The notes below the pieces were generated by a model. It had not been told where the DNA came from and ran no database searches. It was given only the letters and a program-made list of their open reading frames with translations. This document shows, piece after piece, positions 12,062-24,600 of a DNA stretch of 64,000 nt; positions within the stretch are counted from its first letter, which is position 1; each line of letters begins with the position of its first letter. The DNA comes from Drosophila pseudoobscura (Eukaryota; Arthropoda; Insecta; Diptera; Drosophilidae), in assembly GCF_009870125.1 (NCBI RefSeq), contig NC_046680.1, forward strand, positions 20,293,501 through 20,357,500. The letters run 5' to 3'. A program made the translations under genes and the position numbers.

Positions 12062-12879
12062 CCATCTCGGCGATCCTTCTCTGAAAACTTAACGAAAACG
12101 AAAAGAAAAGAAAAGACACTTGCGGCAGTGGGCCAGAGGCCTCGCCGTCAATCCTCAGACTAAATAAGTGAATATTTTGTAAATTTGTAGTTGATGCAAA
12201 TTGTGATACGCAGAAGGCAGTAGATTTTTATTATACAAAAACAGTATGAGTACATATATTCTAAAGGATTGTGCCCCGAGCAATGTTTCTTTATGCTCAA
12301 GACCTTTACACATCGTAACCCCTGTGTACTCATCGCATGCAATGATGAAAGACCCAAACTAAAGCAATACTACTTTCAAGTTTAAACCACTGTGTTGACT
12401 AAATATTCCTCAATATTAGCTTGTATATTTGTTGTAACTAGTTGGCGCGCCCGCTAATATCTGTATTGTATTTTAGTGGTATGCCATCGCTCGCGATGCC
12501 AGACCCAGACCTCATCCATAGCGCAGTCTTCCCTCGCCCACGTAGTGTGTAAGAACCCAATAATTCGAACCGAACCAGATCGTGTTAGCCCAAATTTTGA
12601 TATTGATAGGCGAATATGTAAGCGAAATTGCGCTGTAATTTATACACGTACGATTAAACGATTTTTTTCTACCTATATTTAACCGAAGCAAGCGATTTTC
12701 TATTGCCGTTCCCCCGCCTGACCTCCTTCGGGTGGTTAGGCTTGCGTGCCAGGAGCGACTGGAAGAGCGACTAGCTAACGAGAGTTGTTGGATGGGGGAA
12801 AATGGAGCCAGGACACATGGTTGGGGTTGATTAGAAAAGGGACACCACACGCACCCCAGGACACGAAAGAAGAGCGCAG

Positions 12880-13551
12880 ATGACAAACCCAAAGCGGAGC
12901 TTGGGCTCAGTTGTCTTCAACATGTCGTGCCATGCTGGTGGCGGCAATGGTGTTCGAAGCCTGCGCTATCCTGCCGGAGGACATGGCCGCTATCAGGGCA
13001 AGTGGCTGAGGAACCAACACCACGGCTATGGAGTGAAATCGAGCCGTCGTGGATTGGTGTACGAGGGCCAGTGGCAGCAGGGCCAACGTCATGGCTACGG
13101 ATCCATGCGGCGCTAGTCCCCTGATGGCCAGGTGCATCGCCTCTATGTGGGTCAGTGGCGCCATGACAAGCGCAGCGGGGAGGGAAAACAGTACTACGAC
13201 GATGGATCCGTCTACTTTGGTCAGTGGCAGATGAACAAGCGGCAAGGACGCGGCATACATTGGTATGCGGACGGACGCGTCTATGTGGGAGAATGGCTCC
13301 AGGATGCCATGCACGGACGGGGCGTCCTCTTCTCGGGTGAGTCCTCTAACAAAATGAAAATTTCAGTAGAATCCTCGTCGATCCATATGTTTCGTCTGTG
13401 TTCAGCAAACGGAAAGCGCTATGTGGGAGAGTTCCAGGAGGGCTGCAAGTCGGGCGCTGGCTTCTTCTACCACGGACAGAATCGGATTCAGTTTGGTCAG
13501 TGGGTCCAGGACATCTGCAAGAGCTCGCTGATGCCCGTGCTCAAGCAATAA
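12880..13551 (+). CDS. MORN3-like protein with in-frame TAG
   Basis: The frame encodes about seven MORN repeats (GRYQGKW, VYEGQW, LYVGQW, VYFGQW, VYVGEW, RYVGEF, IQFGQW). Order and spacing resemble vertebrate MORN3, a male-germ-cell protein, including the longer linker after repeat 2. An in-frame TAG at 13114-13116 interrupts that linker (HGYGSMRR, stop, SPDGQVHRLYVGQW), and the same frame continues intact to TAA at 13549-13551. A 69-bp intron (13337-13405, GTGAGT to TTCAG) joins TCG-G to CA-AAC; it is a multiple of three without a stop, so retention would also stay in frame. Apart from the TAG the gene looks well preserved. A sequencing error, a null allele, a spliced-out segment or stop-codon readthrough are all possible. 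The start could also be the ATG at 12922. Confidence 0.7.
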
Positions 13552-13688
13552 GAACATTTTAGACATTCTCTGGAAGGTCGATCTCCTTGCCATAACGTTT
13601 ATAAATACACAATCAAATGGAATAAGGACAAGCTACAAAAAACTATTAACTATAAACTATTATAAACCTATGCACGTGTTAGCTCTGA

Positions 13689-16600
13689 TCAGTTCCTTTG
13701 TCGCCGCCTAAGGCTGACTGTCTCCTGCTGGGGTGCAGGCTCCGGTACCTTCCGACGTGGTCGTCCCCGCGTGGTCGCTGGCGTTTCCTCGAGTTGCCTG
13801 TTGCGGGCACGAGTGCTCCTTGCATCAGTGGTCGGATACCGCTTCACTGTGGCTGCCGTCGAGGTGGAAGGCGTCTCTTCCATGGTATCGTCCAATTCGA
13901 TGATCTCTGGTACTTTTAGTTGGCTACCAACTCTAGCGGAGCGTGTTTTTGTGGCCTTAGCTGGCACCGATTGGGATCGTTTCAATTGAGAGGGAGCCGG
14001 AGTCGACGCTGAAACCGAAGCAGCATCGTCATCGCTTATCTCGATCGCCTGGCAGGCATTCAGATCCACATGATCCGATGGTGGCGTGTTCTCATTGCCG
14101 CTCTTGCTGCTACTGCTGCTGCTGTTGCTGCAGCCGATGGGGGGTCGCAATTCCAGCTCCGTGTATATCTTGAACCTGGGCGTCTTTCTGGCAGATGATT
14201 TTGCCTTGGTAGACCCCTCAACAACACCTTTCCTGCGTTTATCCTCTGGCGAAGTGTTGAAAGCGAGGGCTCGCCTAATGGTCTTCGCCCTCGCTTTGCC
14301 AACGGGATGCAGCTCCAACCGGGCCGTCTTCAGCTGGACCATGAAGTTGAAGCTATAGTTGATGTCCGCCGTTTGGTACACTGATTTGAGACCTGCCTCC
14401 GCATAGCTGAGAGCCTCCTTATGCTTCTTTCTGAAGCGAAGATAGTTGAGGTGGTAGAGTTCGTGCACGAGGAGCATGGAGCCAAGTGTGGCGGTGCGTA
14501 CGGAATCCTCCTGCAGCCAATTGCCCGCCCCCACGTAGAAGTCGTCCAGCTGATCGTTCTCCCTTTTCAAGAAGCTGAAGCGGGCATGGAGACATCCCAC
14601 GATAAAGTAGATACATTGCAGCTGCATGCTGTCCCGTAGATGGGGCGGCGTCCCTTGCTTGCTCACATAGCGCTGCAGCTGATGGCTGGTGGGAATTGGC
14701 TCGTGCATGGGCAGAGATTTGATTGTGGCCACGTCCATTTGGTTCTGCTTCCTTATCGGCTCCACGAGCTGCATGAGCAGCATGTTGCTGGTCAGCTCGC
14801 TCATGGCATTCGCCTTGAGATCTTCCTTGGCGGCGATTGCGGGGACGTATGTGGCCGATGTCTGCTCCACCAGCGTTCGACTAAGCGGCTTGATGGCGAG
14901 CAAATGGTCTAGGAGGCGCAGCTTGGACTGCGCCTGGTCCAGGTACTCCATCTGCAGGTTCATCCAGAGCCACGAGATGAGCACCTCAATGGTCCGCAGG
15001 GCCATACCCGACTGCAGCACCAGGTTAAGCATGGTGCCGTAAAAGGCGAACCGCTCGGTCAGCCGGTTGGCCGCACACTCGGTGCTCTCCCGCACGAGGT
15101 CAGCCAGCAGCAGCTGCAGGGCTCCCAGGTCCACGCTGGACACTGTGCAGTAGTTGCGCACGCTGTCGACCAGCGTGTCTAGCTGTCGCAGGGGCGTCGG
15201 CCTCCTAGGCAGGCTGCTGCACCTCTTATTCCGCAGGTACTCCAATCGAAAGCGAACTGTCTGGATTGTGATCTGCACAATGTCGCTCTTGCCAACTCGC
15301 TCATCGAACTGGGCGCGCAGCTCCTCGGCCTGCAGCAACAGCAGCTGGGCGTGGCACAGACAGTCCTGCCGCGCATAGTAGCTGGCCATGTGGCAGAGGC
15401 AGAGCATCACTATAGTATGTTGGCGCTTAAAGAACCATCCGTTTTGGAGCTGAGGCCACAGATCGTCAAGCAGCTCCTGCGCTCGATCCACCTCCTCGGA
15501 GAGTTGGAGCTGCTGGTTAGAATTCAGATGGTCTTGTCCCAGGAAGTGGGTCAGGGCTCGCAGGTAGGTGAATCTCTCGTCCAGCATTTGCCCAATCCTG
15601 AGTATCAGCAGCCAGGCTTCATCGGCCTGCGCCATGTAGCCCATGGTGGACAGAGCCATGGCTGCAGCAACTGCATCGTCGATCAGGGCTTCCCAGTCGA
15701 TTGGTGTATCGTCGCAGCCGAGGGGCTCTTGGTCTGCACGTTCGAAGAAGGCCGCGAAGCCAGCGATGGCCGATGTGGCCAACTCCACCAGGCGATGCTC
15801 CCGCTTAATGTTGAGCTCCAGCAAGTTATTCTTGACGATTAACTCTTCCAGGCAGTTCTCGGCCGTCTCCTTGATCGAGAACTTGGTCTTCTGTGCCTCC
15901 AAAGCCTCCAGCAGCACGCTGATACTGGTATGGCCCATGGCCAGCTGTTGCATGCGGCTGAGCGGTTGCTTGAGGGCCGTGCTGTGCAGCTGGGAGCGCA
16001 GTTCCTCGCACTGACGCACCACCTCGCTGTCGGTGCGCATCTTGCGTGCCAGGAGAGCCAGGTGGTAGTCATTGTGACGGCAGCGTAGTAGCGACTGCAG
16101 CAGGGGTACGGGCGGCGCACTCAGGAAGTGCAGCACGGCCAACAGATCCACATCGTATAGCTGTTTCGTTTGGGCGGGGGTTAGGGGGTTGGGCATAGGA
16201 CTGGACTCGTGCCACTCGTAGACGCACTTCTCCGTATTATTGGCATTGTGGTAGTGGGCGAAGAGCTGTGAACGCAACCGCGAGGGATTCGTTAGGGCCG
16301 CAAGGTAGGTGGACTGCAGACGGTTGGCCATGTCGGAGCTCTTGCAGTGGACACTGGCTTTGTAGATTCTCCGGAGCACACTAAGCATATCCTGGCTGGC
16401 GATGAGCGGTCGTAGATGTTGCAAGGGCTCCAAGAAGGCCAGCACAAGGGACATTTGTTCGGGACACGATACCTTTTCGGCCACGAGTGCCAGTAGACGC
16501 ACAAGCTTGACTAGCTCCATGGCGGAGGGCCCCAGGCACTTCATGCTCTTGGCCACGTCCAAGGTGTAGCCAAGAATGCCCAAGAGCGGCTTATAGGGTG

Positions 16601-18032
16601 CCTGAAGAGAAAGCTCATTAGGTAAAAGTTTTTCCAGCTGTGGCAGACGTACCTTGTCCGCTTTCTGTTCGGTCGTCGGCTGCCAGTTAATGTAAGCTTC
16701 CAGGGCGCACATCCCGAAGGAGAGAAGGCAATGCCTGCGAATGCTTTTACAGGCCTCGTTGGAGCAGCTGGTCCCCAGCGGACTCCTCACTACGTTCACC
16801 GCCAGCCCAAGGCAGCCATGCAGCAGTTGAAAGTGGGCGGTGTATACCTCGGAACTGTCGTCGCCTTCGAGCTGCTGCCAAAAAATGTCTAAGGGAGGCT
16901 TGTTGCTGCTCTGATGAAGCAGCGTCTGCAGGCGCTGGAAGAACACCAGCAGGTCCATGAACCACTGCTCTTTGGCGTGCGTCGCGCCCTTGTGCTCGAA
17001 GAAGTAGACGAACTTCTTGCACAGATCGATGTAAGTCTGCTTGAAGTCCGCCGTAGCCTCGCGCACGTACATCAGCTTGACGTAGTAGTAGAGGAGCTGG
17101 ATGGAGTAGTTCTGCGGCGAGACGTCCTTGTACAGGTCGCGACAAATGCGCAGCAACTTCAGTGCCAGTTGTTGTTCGAGTGGCGCTTCTATGGAAAACA
17201 TATCGATCTGCACCAGTGCCAGAACCAGGCCCAGATACTCCGTGAATTGATTAGTCAGCTCAGAGCTGGGTGTGGCCCAGCTGCAGCTCAGGAGCTTGAG
17301 AAGCGGGTCGTACATTTTCGTCGTGCTCTCGGGCGGAAGGGCGCTCAGGTACTTCAGAAAGGCTTTGCTTCGCTTGCTGAACAGGGAATCATTCAGCTGG
17401 ACCAGGAGAGCCGCATTCTTTGCCACTTTACGCTGGTGCATGGTGTCAAAGAGGACACCCATTGCCTCCAAGGCGTAATAGAGTTGATCTGTGTCGGCGA
17501 GGGGCAACGTCTCCTTCTGCATTTGCAAGTAAATGCCATTGAAGTGCGTCAGATGGATGTCCAAATAAAACTTGTAATCAGCCTCCTCTTGCAGGCGGCA
17601 GGGCTGCGATCGGATTAGGCCGTACATTTTCTGGCATTCCGTCAGGGATTTCTGCGAAGCACCCGTACAATTAGATAGCTTACCAGCTAGCAAGCATTTG
17701 GTTCTTCAACTTACCTCCTGACAAAGCCCATGATGTATGTACCGCAGGCTCGTTAGATGAGCTTCCCACAGGCTCGGCTTCTCCTCGTAGGGCTCCACGT
17801 GAGGTAGCATGGTGGCCGCAATGCCGCAGTAGAGATCGGCATGCTGGTGCAGATTGTCCTTCAGGGCGAGACACAGCTGGCGCAAAACGCTCAACTCATA
17901 TCTGAGCGGAAAGGAAGCGTCGTTTATCCCGATGCCCTTGCTGAATTCCCTGAATTTCAGCTCAATTGTCGTGGCGGCTGCCTTAACATCGGATCGAGTG
18001 CCTTTCAACTGTTTCACTATATCGGCAGACAT
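13689..18032 (-). CDS. thr: Three rows, separase-complex subunit
   Basis: Two exons, 18032-17715 (106 codons) and 17651-13689, are joined in phase 0 across a 63-bp intron and give 1,426 residues. The start MSADIVKQLKGTRSDVK, the junction CQE/KSLTECQKMYGL and the body match the fly Three rows protein as I remember it. In flies separase is split: THR corresponds to the missing N-terminal helical region and binds Sse and the securin Pimples, allowing sister-chromatid separation at anaphase. The large exon is alpha-helical in character without catalytic motifs. The last 200 residues are low complexity and basic, with Ser runs and RGRPRRKVPEP near the C terminus. An upstream in-frame ATG would add 16 residues (MTIYFNVRIP); the inner ATG has the better context. 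The promoter is the M1/motif 6 element at 18117-18240. Confidence 0.93.
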
Positions 18033-18116
18033 TTTGTCATTCGTTCGATTCGGAATTCTTACATTAAAATAAATTGTCACTTTTTTACCAACGCTTTGCT
18101 TCTTTTGAGTGTGTTT

Positions 18117-18240
18117 CAGTGTGACCTGACCCTCAGAAATATACCAAAAAATACCGTAAGTCTACTGACGACTCTATTGTACATTTCATCGTATTTTAAT
18201 ATTCGGTTTAATATTACCACTAACCATACAGTATATAGAT
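18117..18240 (-). promoter_or_regulatory. Dispersed promoter element, copy 2 (thr)
   Basis: On the minus strand two motif-6-like blocks (ACGGTATTTT, GGTATATTT) lead into CTGAGGGT and then GGTCACACTG (18126-18117), a perfect motif 1. The thr start codon is 85 bp further on. The plus-strand block GACCCTCAGAAATATACC and the later TAATATTAC segment match the copy near Mapmodulin by eye. Confidence 0.65.
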
Positions 18241-18246
18241 GTGCCA

Positions 18247-18656
18247 GTTCATACACCGAACATGTTGCAGACGAACTGTCTAGATTAGATCACAGGGTCT
18301 TCGGCTACCAAAGCGCCGCAGCCGAATTTTTGGTTCACGGAAATAATGTCAGCAACCCTCCCATTCATAAGCCGCCAAATCATAATGATTATTTTAAATG
18401 ATCTCTTCCTTCACAGAGAACTTACGACTATGTACCCTACGCTTTGCCACAAACCGAGTCGTATTCGATTTCCTCCTACCAGATGTAGGACTCCATCCAG
18501 CATTACCAAGCATTACCGAGGCGTATTCGAGACAGACCGAGTCCTATTCCAGCAGGACAGAAGCGCACCCCTTTCAAGATCAGAACCCAACAAGCCATCG
18601 TCATCCTTCGATCCTTCGAAACCAAGGGAAACCAATCTAGATAGATATCGTTGTTA
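18247..18656 (+). pseudogene. Left-arm copy of an unrecognised two-exon gene
   Basis: The first block reads CASSYTEHVADELSRLDHRV and on to GNNVSNPPIHKPPNH before a stop. The second, after CTTCCTTCACAG at about 18417, reads TYDYVPYALPQTESYSISSY and then TAG. The right-arm copy has a GTAAGT 5' splice site between these blocks; here the equivalent position lacks GT and the intervening sequence is shorter. With the early stop this copy is probably nonfunctional. The family is not recognised. Confidence 0.4.
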
Positions 18657-19205
18657 GGTTTAAGGATATACATACGCGTCTATTCATTTATATAACAGAT
18701 AAGATATTTTCCACTTGTTTATTTATTTATGTTAAGCTAAGTTATGATAAATAAAATTATTAGAAAACCATCCTTGCTGTATCCTCTACCGGGGAAACTA
18801 TCCCGATTACAAAACAACGTGGCACGCCCACATTGATTGGGCAAAATGTCCTTGATCCTTGATAAGGACTCATTTGAATCAAGGACATTTTTCTGATCAA
18901 AGGAAGCCGTCGCACGCCTATATCGGCCCACAAACAGCCTAGAAAATGTGTTATGTTGGGGTTGCTGGAGTCCTTACCGAAGGATCAAGGAGATTTTTCT
19001 GATCCCAGCGGGCCGTGGCACGCCTAGATCGGCTCACAAATAAGCGAGAAAACAAGATATATATGTCTGTAGCAAATATACTTGATCCTTGGTCCTTGAT
19101 AAAAAATGAATTAGTTCAAGGAAGCTATTCCGAGTACGCACGCCTAGATCGGGCCACAAATAACAAAGAAAACAACAAAAGTTGTAAAAAAATGTTTTTT
19201 GTTGT

Positions 19206-19445
19206 TTTTGTTTCAATTTGTGACCGCTCAAATAGCCAAAAACGGGAATCTCAAACCTGGGTTACCAGGCGAACAGAAATCAGCAGAAAGTCGCTAGTTT
19301 TTTTTAATTTCTATTAAATTTATTTTTCAGTTTTTTTCATATTTTCTTTGGCTGCTCAAATGGTGGAAAACGAGAATTTCAAATTTGGGATACCAGGCGA
19401 ACAGAAATCAGCAGAAGGTCGTTGGGTTTTTTAGAATTTATTTTC
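19206..19445. repeat. Two direct repeats at the centre of the inverted duplication
   Basis: Units of about 115 bp near 19206-19318 and 19330-19445 share ACCAGGCGAACAGAAATCAG, the following CAGAAAGTCG/CAGAAGGTCG and an upstream GCTCAAAT block. They form the spacer between the inverted arms. Confidence 0.65.
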
Positions 19446-19950
19446 TTAGAAATTCTCTCTCTCCACAATTTCTAGTCCGATCGGGACGTGCGACGGCTTC
19501 CTTTGGTCGAAATTGCTTTCTTGATCTAATGCATTCCGTATCAAGGACTAAGGGTCAAGGATATTTGCTATAGATATTTGCATGCTATTGCCCGCAGGGA
19601 TTAAACAAATCTCCTTGATCCTTCGGTAAGGACTCCAGCAACCCCAACATTACACATTTTCTAGGCTATTTGTGGGCCGATATAGGTGTGGGACTGCTTC
19701 CTGTGATCGGAAAAATGTCCCTGATTTAATGGAGTCCTTATCAAGGATCAAGGACACTTTCCCCCATCAAAAATATTTAGTTTTCTCCCCCATACAAGGA
19801 TGATTTTTTAATAGTTTTATTCATCGAAACTTAGCTTAGTATAAAGAAATAAATACATAAGTGGAAAACATTTGCATATACTATCTAAATATATATATAC
19901 GTATATCCTTAAACCTAAAAACAACTATATCTATCTACCCCCTCCCTTGG

Positions 19951-20535
19951 TTTCCATATTCAAAGTCCTTGTTATCGATGGCCAGATCGAAGGATGACGA
20001 TGGCTTGTTGGGTTCTGATCTTGCAAGAGGTGCGCTTCTGTCCTGCTGGTATGGGCCTCGGTCTGTCTCGAATACGCCTCGGTAATGATTGGATAGGACT
20101 CCATCTGGTAGGGGGAAATCGAATACGGCTCGATTTGTGGCAAAGCGTATGGTACATACTCGTAAGTTCTCTGTGAAGGAAGATATATTTTAATATTATC
20201 CACAATTATGTATACTGATTAACTTACGCGTCTCGAAGCTGAATCGCAGCGTTTGATTCGGCGGCGTACGAATGGGACATGGGTTGCTGACATTATTTCC
20301 CGTGGGCGTGAATCGAAAATGGCTATGACCCGCAGCAGGACAACCAGTGGCTGCACAGTCCAACCAAGAGCACATCCCTTGTACCGACGGCAAGCGGACG
20401 GGAAAGAAGAAAACAGCGTGGGACGCAGTGGCCGGACCCAAAGGTCCATGCCAAAGGCCACAGCCTCGCGAAGCAGGAATCTTGTCCCAATGGGCTCACG
20501 TTCTGTGTATGAACTGGCACACCTAAGAGTATATT
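19951..20535 (-). CDS. Right-arm copy, small Ser/Tyr-rich gene, unrecognised
   Basis: Two blocks on the minus strand look coding. The upstream one ends at a good 5' splice site (GAGACGCGTAAGTTAATC, near 20230). The downstream one starts after CTTCCTTCACAG at about 20174 and reads TYEYVPYALPQIEPYSISPY followed by ITEAYSRQTEAHTSRTEAH, ending at a stop near 19951. In the upstream block the frame ending GNNVSNPCPIRTPPNQTLRF is the one shared with the left-arm copy, but no good start codon was fixed and two other frames are also open. The product would be Ser/Tyr/Pro-rich and rapidly evolving. Function unknown. Confidence 0.35.
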
Positions 20536-20569
20536 CTGTATGGTTAGTAATTAAACCACTAACAATCGA

Positions 20570-21620
20570 AATAAAAAAAATGCGGATTAAAATTCTTTAG
20601 TTTATGTATTTCAATTTCAATGGGGGCGGGGGATTGTACAAAACACATCTGAGAAATGTATGTACATTTCGAATGGATTATGGCTAAATAAATGTGGGCC
20701 CTTCGTTAATTGTAATTGTTGCATACTCGTACTTGTTTATTAAAAGAAAATTCCGTCCTAAAACACATGCGTTTATGTAGTTTGATGTGCCTCAATCAAT
20801 GAAAAACATTTCGTTTTACTTAACAGTATGTGTGGCGGGGGTGAAGTGAATAGAGAGATATATAATAATGGATACATATAGAGGGTAAGGTAAGGCTAGA
20901 GAGATGGATAACAATGAAAATGCTGTAAACTGTGGGCCGGACTTGCGTTCGTTTACCCGCGAATCGGGAGGGGAAAGTAGATTTCGCTTAACTTATCTAC
21001 ATTCAAAGAAGGAATGACTTAAGAGTTAGTTAAAAGTTCTTAGCAGTAATTGTGTAGACCGCAAAACATTGAAAAAGTTTAAAGTTTAAAAAAAGAACGT
21101 AATTTTTTTTCTGATATTACAAGCAATTGGCTTTGTTTTGTGTTGTTTGTTGAAACGCTAGATGGGAGAGGATCGACTCGATCCGACAAATTGTACATAG
21201 TTCATAGTTATAGATTTTGTAACTTAATGCTAAGCAATTTTACAACTTTTTCAAGCAATTTTCCATATTGACAAATTTTACTTAATTGGAGTTGGATCCT
21301 GGCTTCGGATGAGGCTATAGTAATGTAATGTGTGTGTGTTTGTTGGTTTCTTTTCCTCACTTCTTAGTGTTCGCTTAAACATATTTCTTATTTTGTTTTG
21401 TTTTTTTGTTTTGATTAGTACGTTCTCCATTTTCTTATTCTTCTGTGTCTGTTTTCGATCTTGTTAGCTTACATTTTAAAGAAACAAATGTGGGTTCCTA
21501 ATGGTTTTTAGTCATCTTTTTTCTATCAAAACATGATGTGTGTTGCCGTGTGTATATGTCAGTGTCGGTGTATATTTAAATTTAAAACGTACAAAGACGA
21601 TACAGCGATAGATCAAGAGC
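20570..21620. other. Noncoding gap between inverted duplication and Mapmodulin
   Basis: AT-rich sequence without a supported gene. The right half probably includes the Mapmodulin 3' UTR, since that gene runs leftward and stops at 21621. Confidence 0.5.
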
Positions 21621-24600
21621 TTAGCCATCGTGCTTTCTCTTTTTGCCCCTGGCTTGCGACTCATCTGTAAAATTCAGAATTTAAGGATAAAGAACCAGTT
21701 TGGTGCTAAAGGCTTTGCAGCAATTCACTCACCCGTCTTCTCGGGTTCCTTCTTGGAGGCATTCAGTGAAGCGCTCGACTCATTTGCTTCACCATCGGCG
21801 TCATCAATATCAGAGTCCTCCTCATCGTCGTCGCCTCCACCCTCCCCCTCCTCCCAGTCGGAATTGTCCTCCTCTAAATCATCATTATACACCTCCGACA
21901 GGGAGACCTCGCCATTGTCGCCATCCTCATCACTGTCATCGCTGTCTCCATCCTCTTCGTCATCATCCCCGGAAACTGCAATACAATAAGCAATACAAGG
22001 AGAATTGTAATTGAAAATAAATATAGGGAGACAATGCTTACAATATGTTGCATTGGCCAGATTTAAAATTGCTAAAAACCAATAGAGTAGGATTGCGAAA
22101 TTTATGTTTGGGTTTCTATTTGGTCGTTGAATTGTTGCAGGGTCTGCCTCTATCACAGATTGTCGGTCTGTTGCTGCTTTCGATTCTCTCAGCTGCAATT
22201 CTTTTAAATATTCATCTAATTCGTCTACTTCAGTGTCCTCTGAGGGCGCAGGGGGTTTTTCCTGCAAACTCTTTTTCGCCTTTACGCGCTGCTCCAGCTC
22301 CTCGAGCTCGTCTAAATCGATTTCTAACCCATTCAAACAGAATGCATTGCGCTTATCTGAAAGGCGACAGAAGCTGAGGTTGAGATGCGTTTTGTGAATA
22401 CAGATGGAAGAACCGATTTCGAGACTAAGCACCATTTTGTATCATAATAATTTAGCGATAACTAACTGAAGTCGGACAATGCAAACAAATATATATGACA
22501 AATCTTGATGATAGGTCTGTAATCTCCCCACTTCTTTATCTACATAGCTATATACACACCTTCTTCCTCAGAATCGTTCCCGTTGACCTCTTCATCGTCG
22601 TCTCCCTCCGACTGCGCCTCCTCGTCATTACAATCAAAACTGGAATTAAAGTATTGAAGTTGGTTAATTAAATATCTTTGCAAAAAGGAGACGGGCCAAT
22701 CCGATACTAACCCATCCAGAAAGTTTAACGATGGCAACATCTTGAATATCTTCTCACGATAGTTATCCACTTGAGTGGCATCGTTATTAAACAGATCCAG
22801 TACAGCTAGACTTTTGAACTCCTCCAAGGGCTTCAGTGTTTCTAGGTCCTTTATTTTATTCCCAGACAAATTCAGATACTGAAGTTTGGGGCTGGTGGTC
22901 AGATAGTTGAGGCCGCTCGAAATCCTATTGTCGGACAGCTCCAGCTTCTTCAGATTGGGCAATTTGGGGAAACCTTTCAGTGTGGTGAGGCCCACGTTGA
23001 TCAAACTCAGTGATTCTAAGGCGGTGTACTCATCTGTAAGGCCAACAATGCTTGTACTACGGCAGTTATCCAGGTTCAGCTCTTGGATCTGTGGTCGGTC
23101 CCGGAAAAAAAGGTACAAATAACAGTTAGAAAGAAACGAATTTCATATTTGTCTATCGATAGTGCAATATACATAGATTACACGACTATTTAAATCCTGA
23201 ATCGCTCATTGGCTAACGAAATAAGCATAATACAAAAAAATATGGTTGGATTCGAAAATTCGAAATAGATTTTTTCAAAACTTGTTTTGACGTTTCCTCG
23301 AGAGAAACATCCAAATTTTCATTTTCATCGATTCGAATGAATTGCAACCCTAGTATCGATAGAGAGTATATCGATAATCAACCAGCGGCACCTCTACATT
23401 TCAGTAGCGCCGCCATGTCTGTGTGAACGTGTGCAAACGCAGGAAGAAAAAAAAATGAAGAGCAATACATACGCAAAAATCGATCAAACGCAGTTTTTTT
23501 TTTTAATGTAAATCTGCCGTCATTAGCATAATGCACTAAATGGCGTTACTGCCAAAAGATTTGGTAAAAATTTGGGAGTGCTGCGTGAAACATTTTGCCA
23601 CAAATTGCGCATCAGGGCCACAACCCAGAGGCAGAAAAGTGGCAACGCGCGTTTATGTAACATATCTTGCATGCGTGTGTGTGTGTGTATGTCTGTACGT
23701 GCGAGTGTGTGAGTGCGAGCGTACACGCCGCCAAGCAGAATGCGCAAAGAGCAAACAAAATGCTGATATCATGACAAACAAATGGATTTAAATGTAGGGG
23801 AGGCTGGGGTACGAGAAGGCAATAGCAGCCACAACATGTTTGACAGTGACGTAGTATGTAGTTGTTGCGCCTCTGTAAGCGTTTAGTTATTCCTGCCCTA
23901 TGGCTCTGATTGATAAGCAAAGAATACGCATTACATCTGCATATGTGAGAGTATTTGAGGCTGATCCGTTCAATTTAGATTACACAAGTATCGCTTGCAA
24001 CAACAACACAGAGGTCTATCTCTTTCCTTCTGCCGGCGAAGCAGTTATGTACCTAAATGACATCTCCCCCTCCCTCGCTTCAAACCTTAATTTTGCTTCA
24101 GATTGCATGTGTGTGCGTATGCGTCGCTGCTGCTTTTTTTCATGATGTTCGTGGTGGTAGCCACTGGGCTGCAGTGTGGGTGGTTGTGGGAGGGCTGTCC
24201 ACTTATTGAGTAGGCTTGCCAGAGCGCATGTTTATTAATGAGCAGCAAAAAGTCAAACGGACAGACCAGACTTTGTCTTTCTTGTGCTGATGGCCCGAGC
24301 GAGAGAAAGCTATGCGGTATGCAGGTGTAAACAAGGAATAGAGAGCGGCGACAGCCGGATTTGTAAAGTGGACAAGAGAAGGTGGAGGCGGCGTCGAGCA
24401 TAAAAGTATTATGACTGCGCAGTCAATATGTGTATGCCTCCCTGCCATCCATGTCCAATGCTAGATGTGTCGATTATTTTGTGCATACGTTTCTTGGCGT
24501 GTGCATGTACTTATGTATGTCGGGATTGTGTGTCTTTTGTGCGTATTTGTGTACGTGTGTGTGCGTGGTTGATACTTGCGTATGGATGATGCGCGCTATA

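Larger units (their letters stand above)
18236..20545. repeat. 2.3-kb imperfect inverted duplication
   Basis: The segment 18236 to about 19120 is repeated in inverse orientation at about 20545 to 19490. Matching blocks include the start CTAACCATACAG and GTGCCAGTTCATACA, the gene fragments, the downstream TAGGTTTAAGGATATAC, and GTTGGGGTTGCTGGAGTCC with its reverse at 19620-19660. Arms are roughly 0.9-1.0 kb and clearly diverged, with indels. The centre holds two direct repeats. Each arm carries one copy of an unrecognised small gene, so this may be an inverted gene duplication or a composite repeat. Confidence 0.75.
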
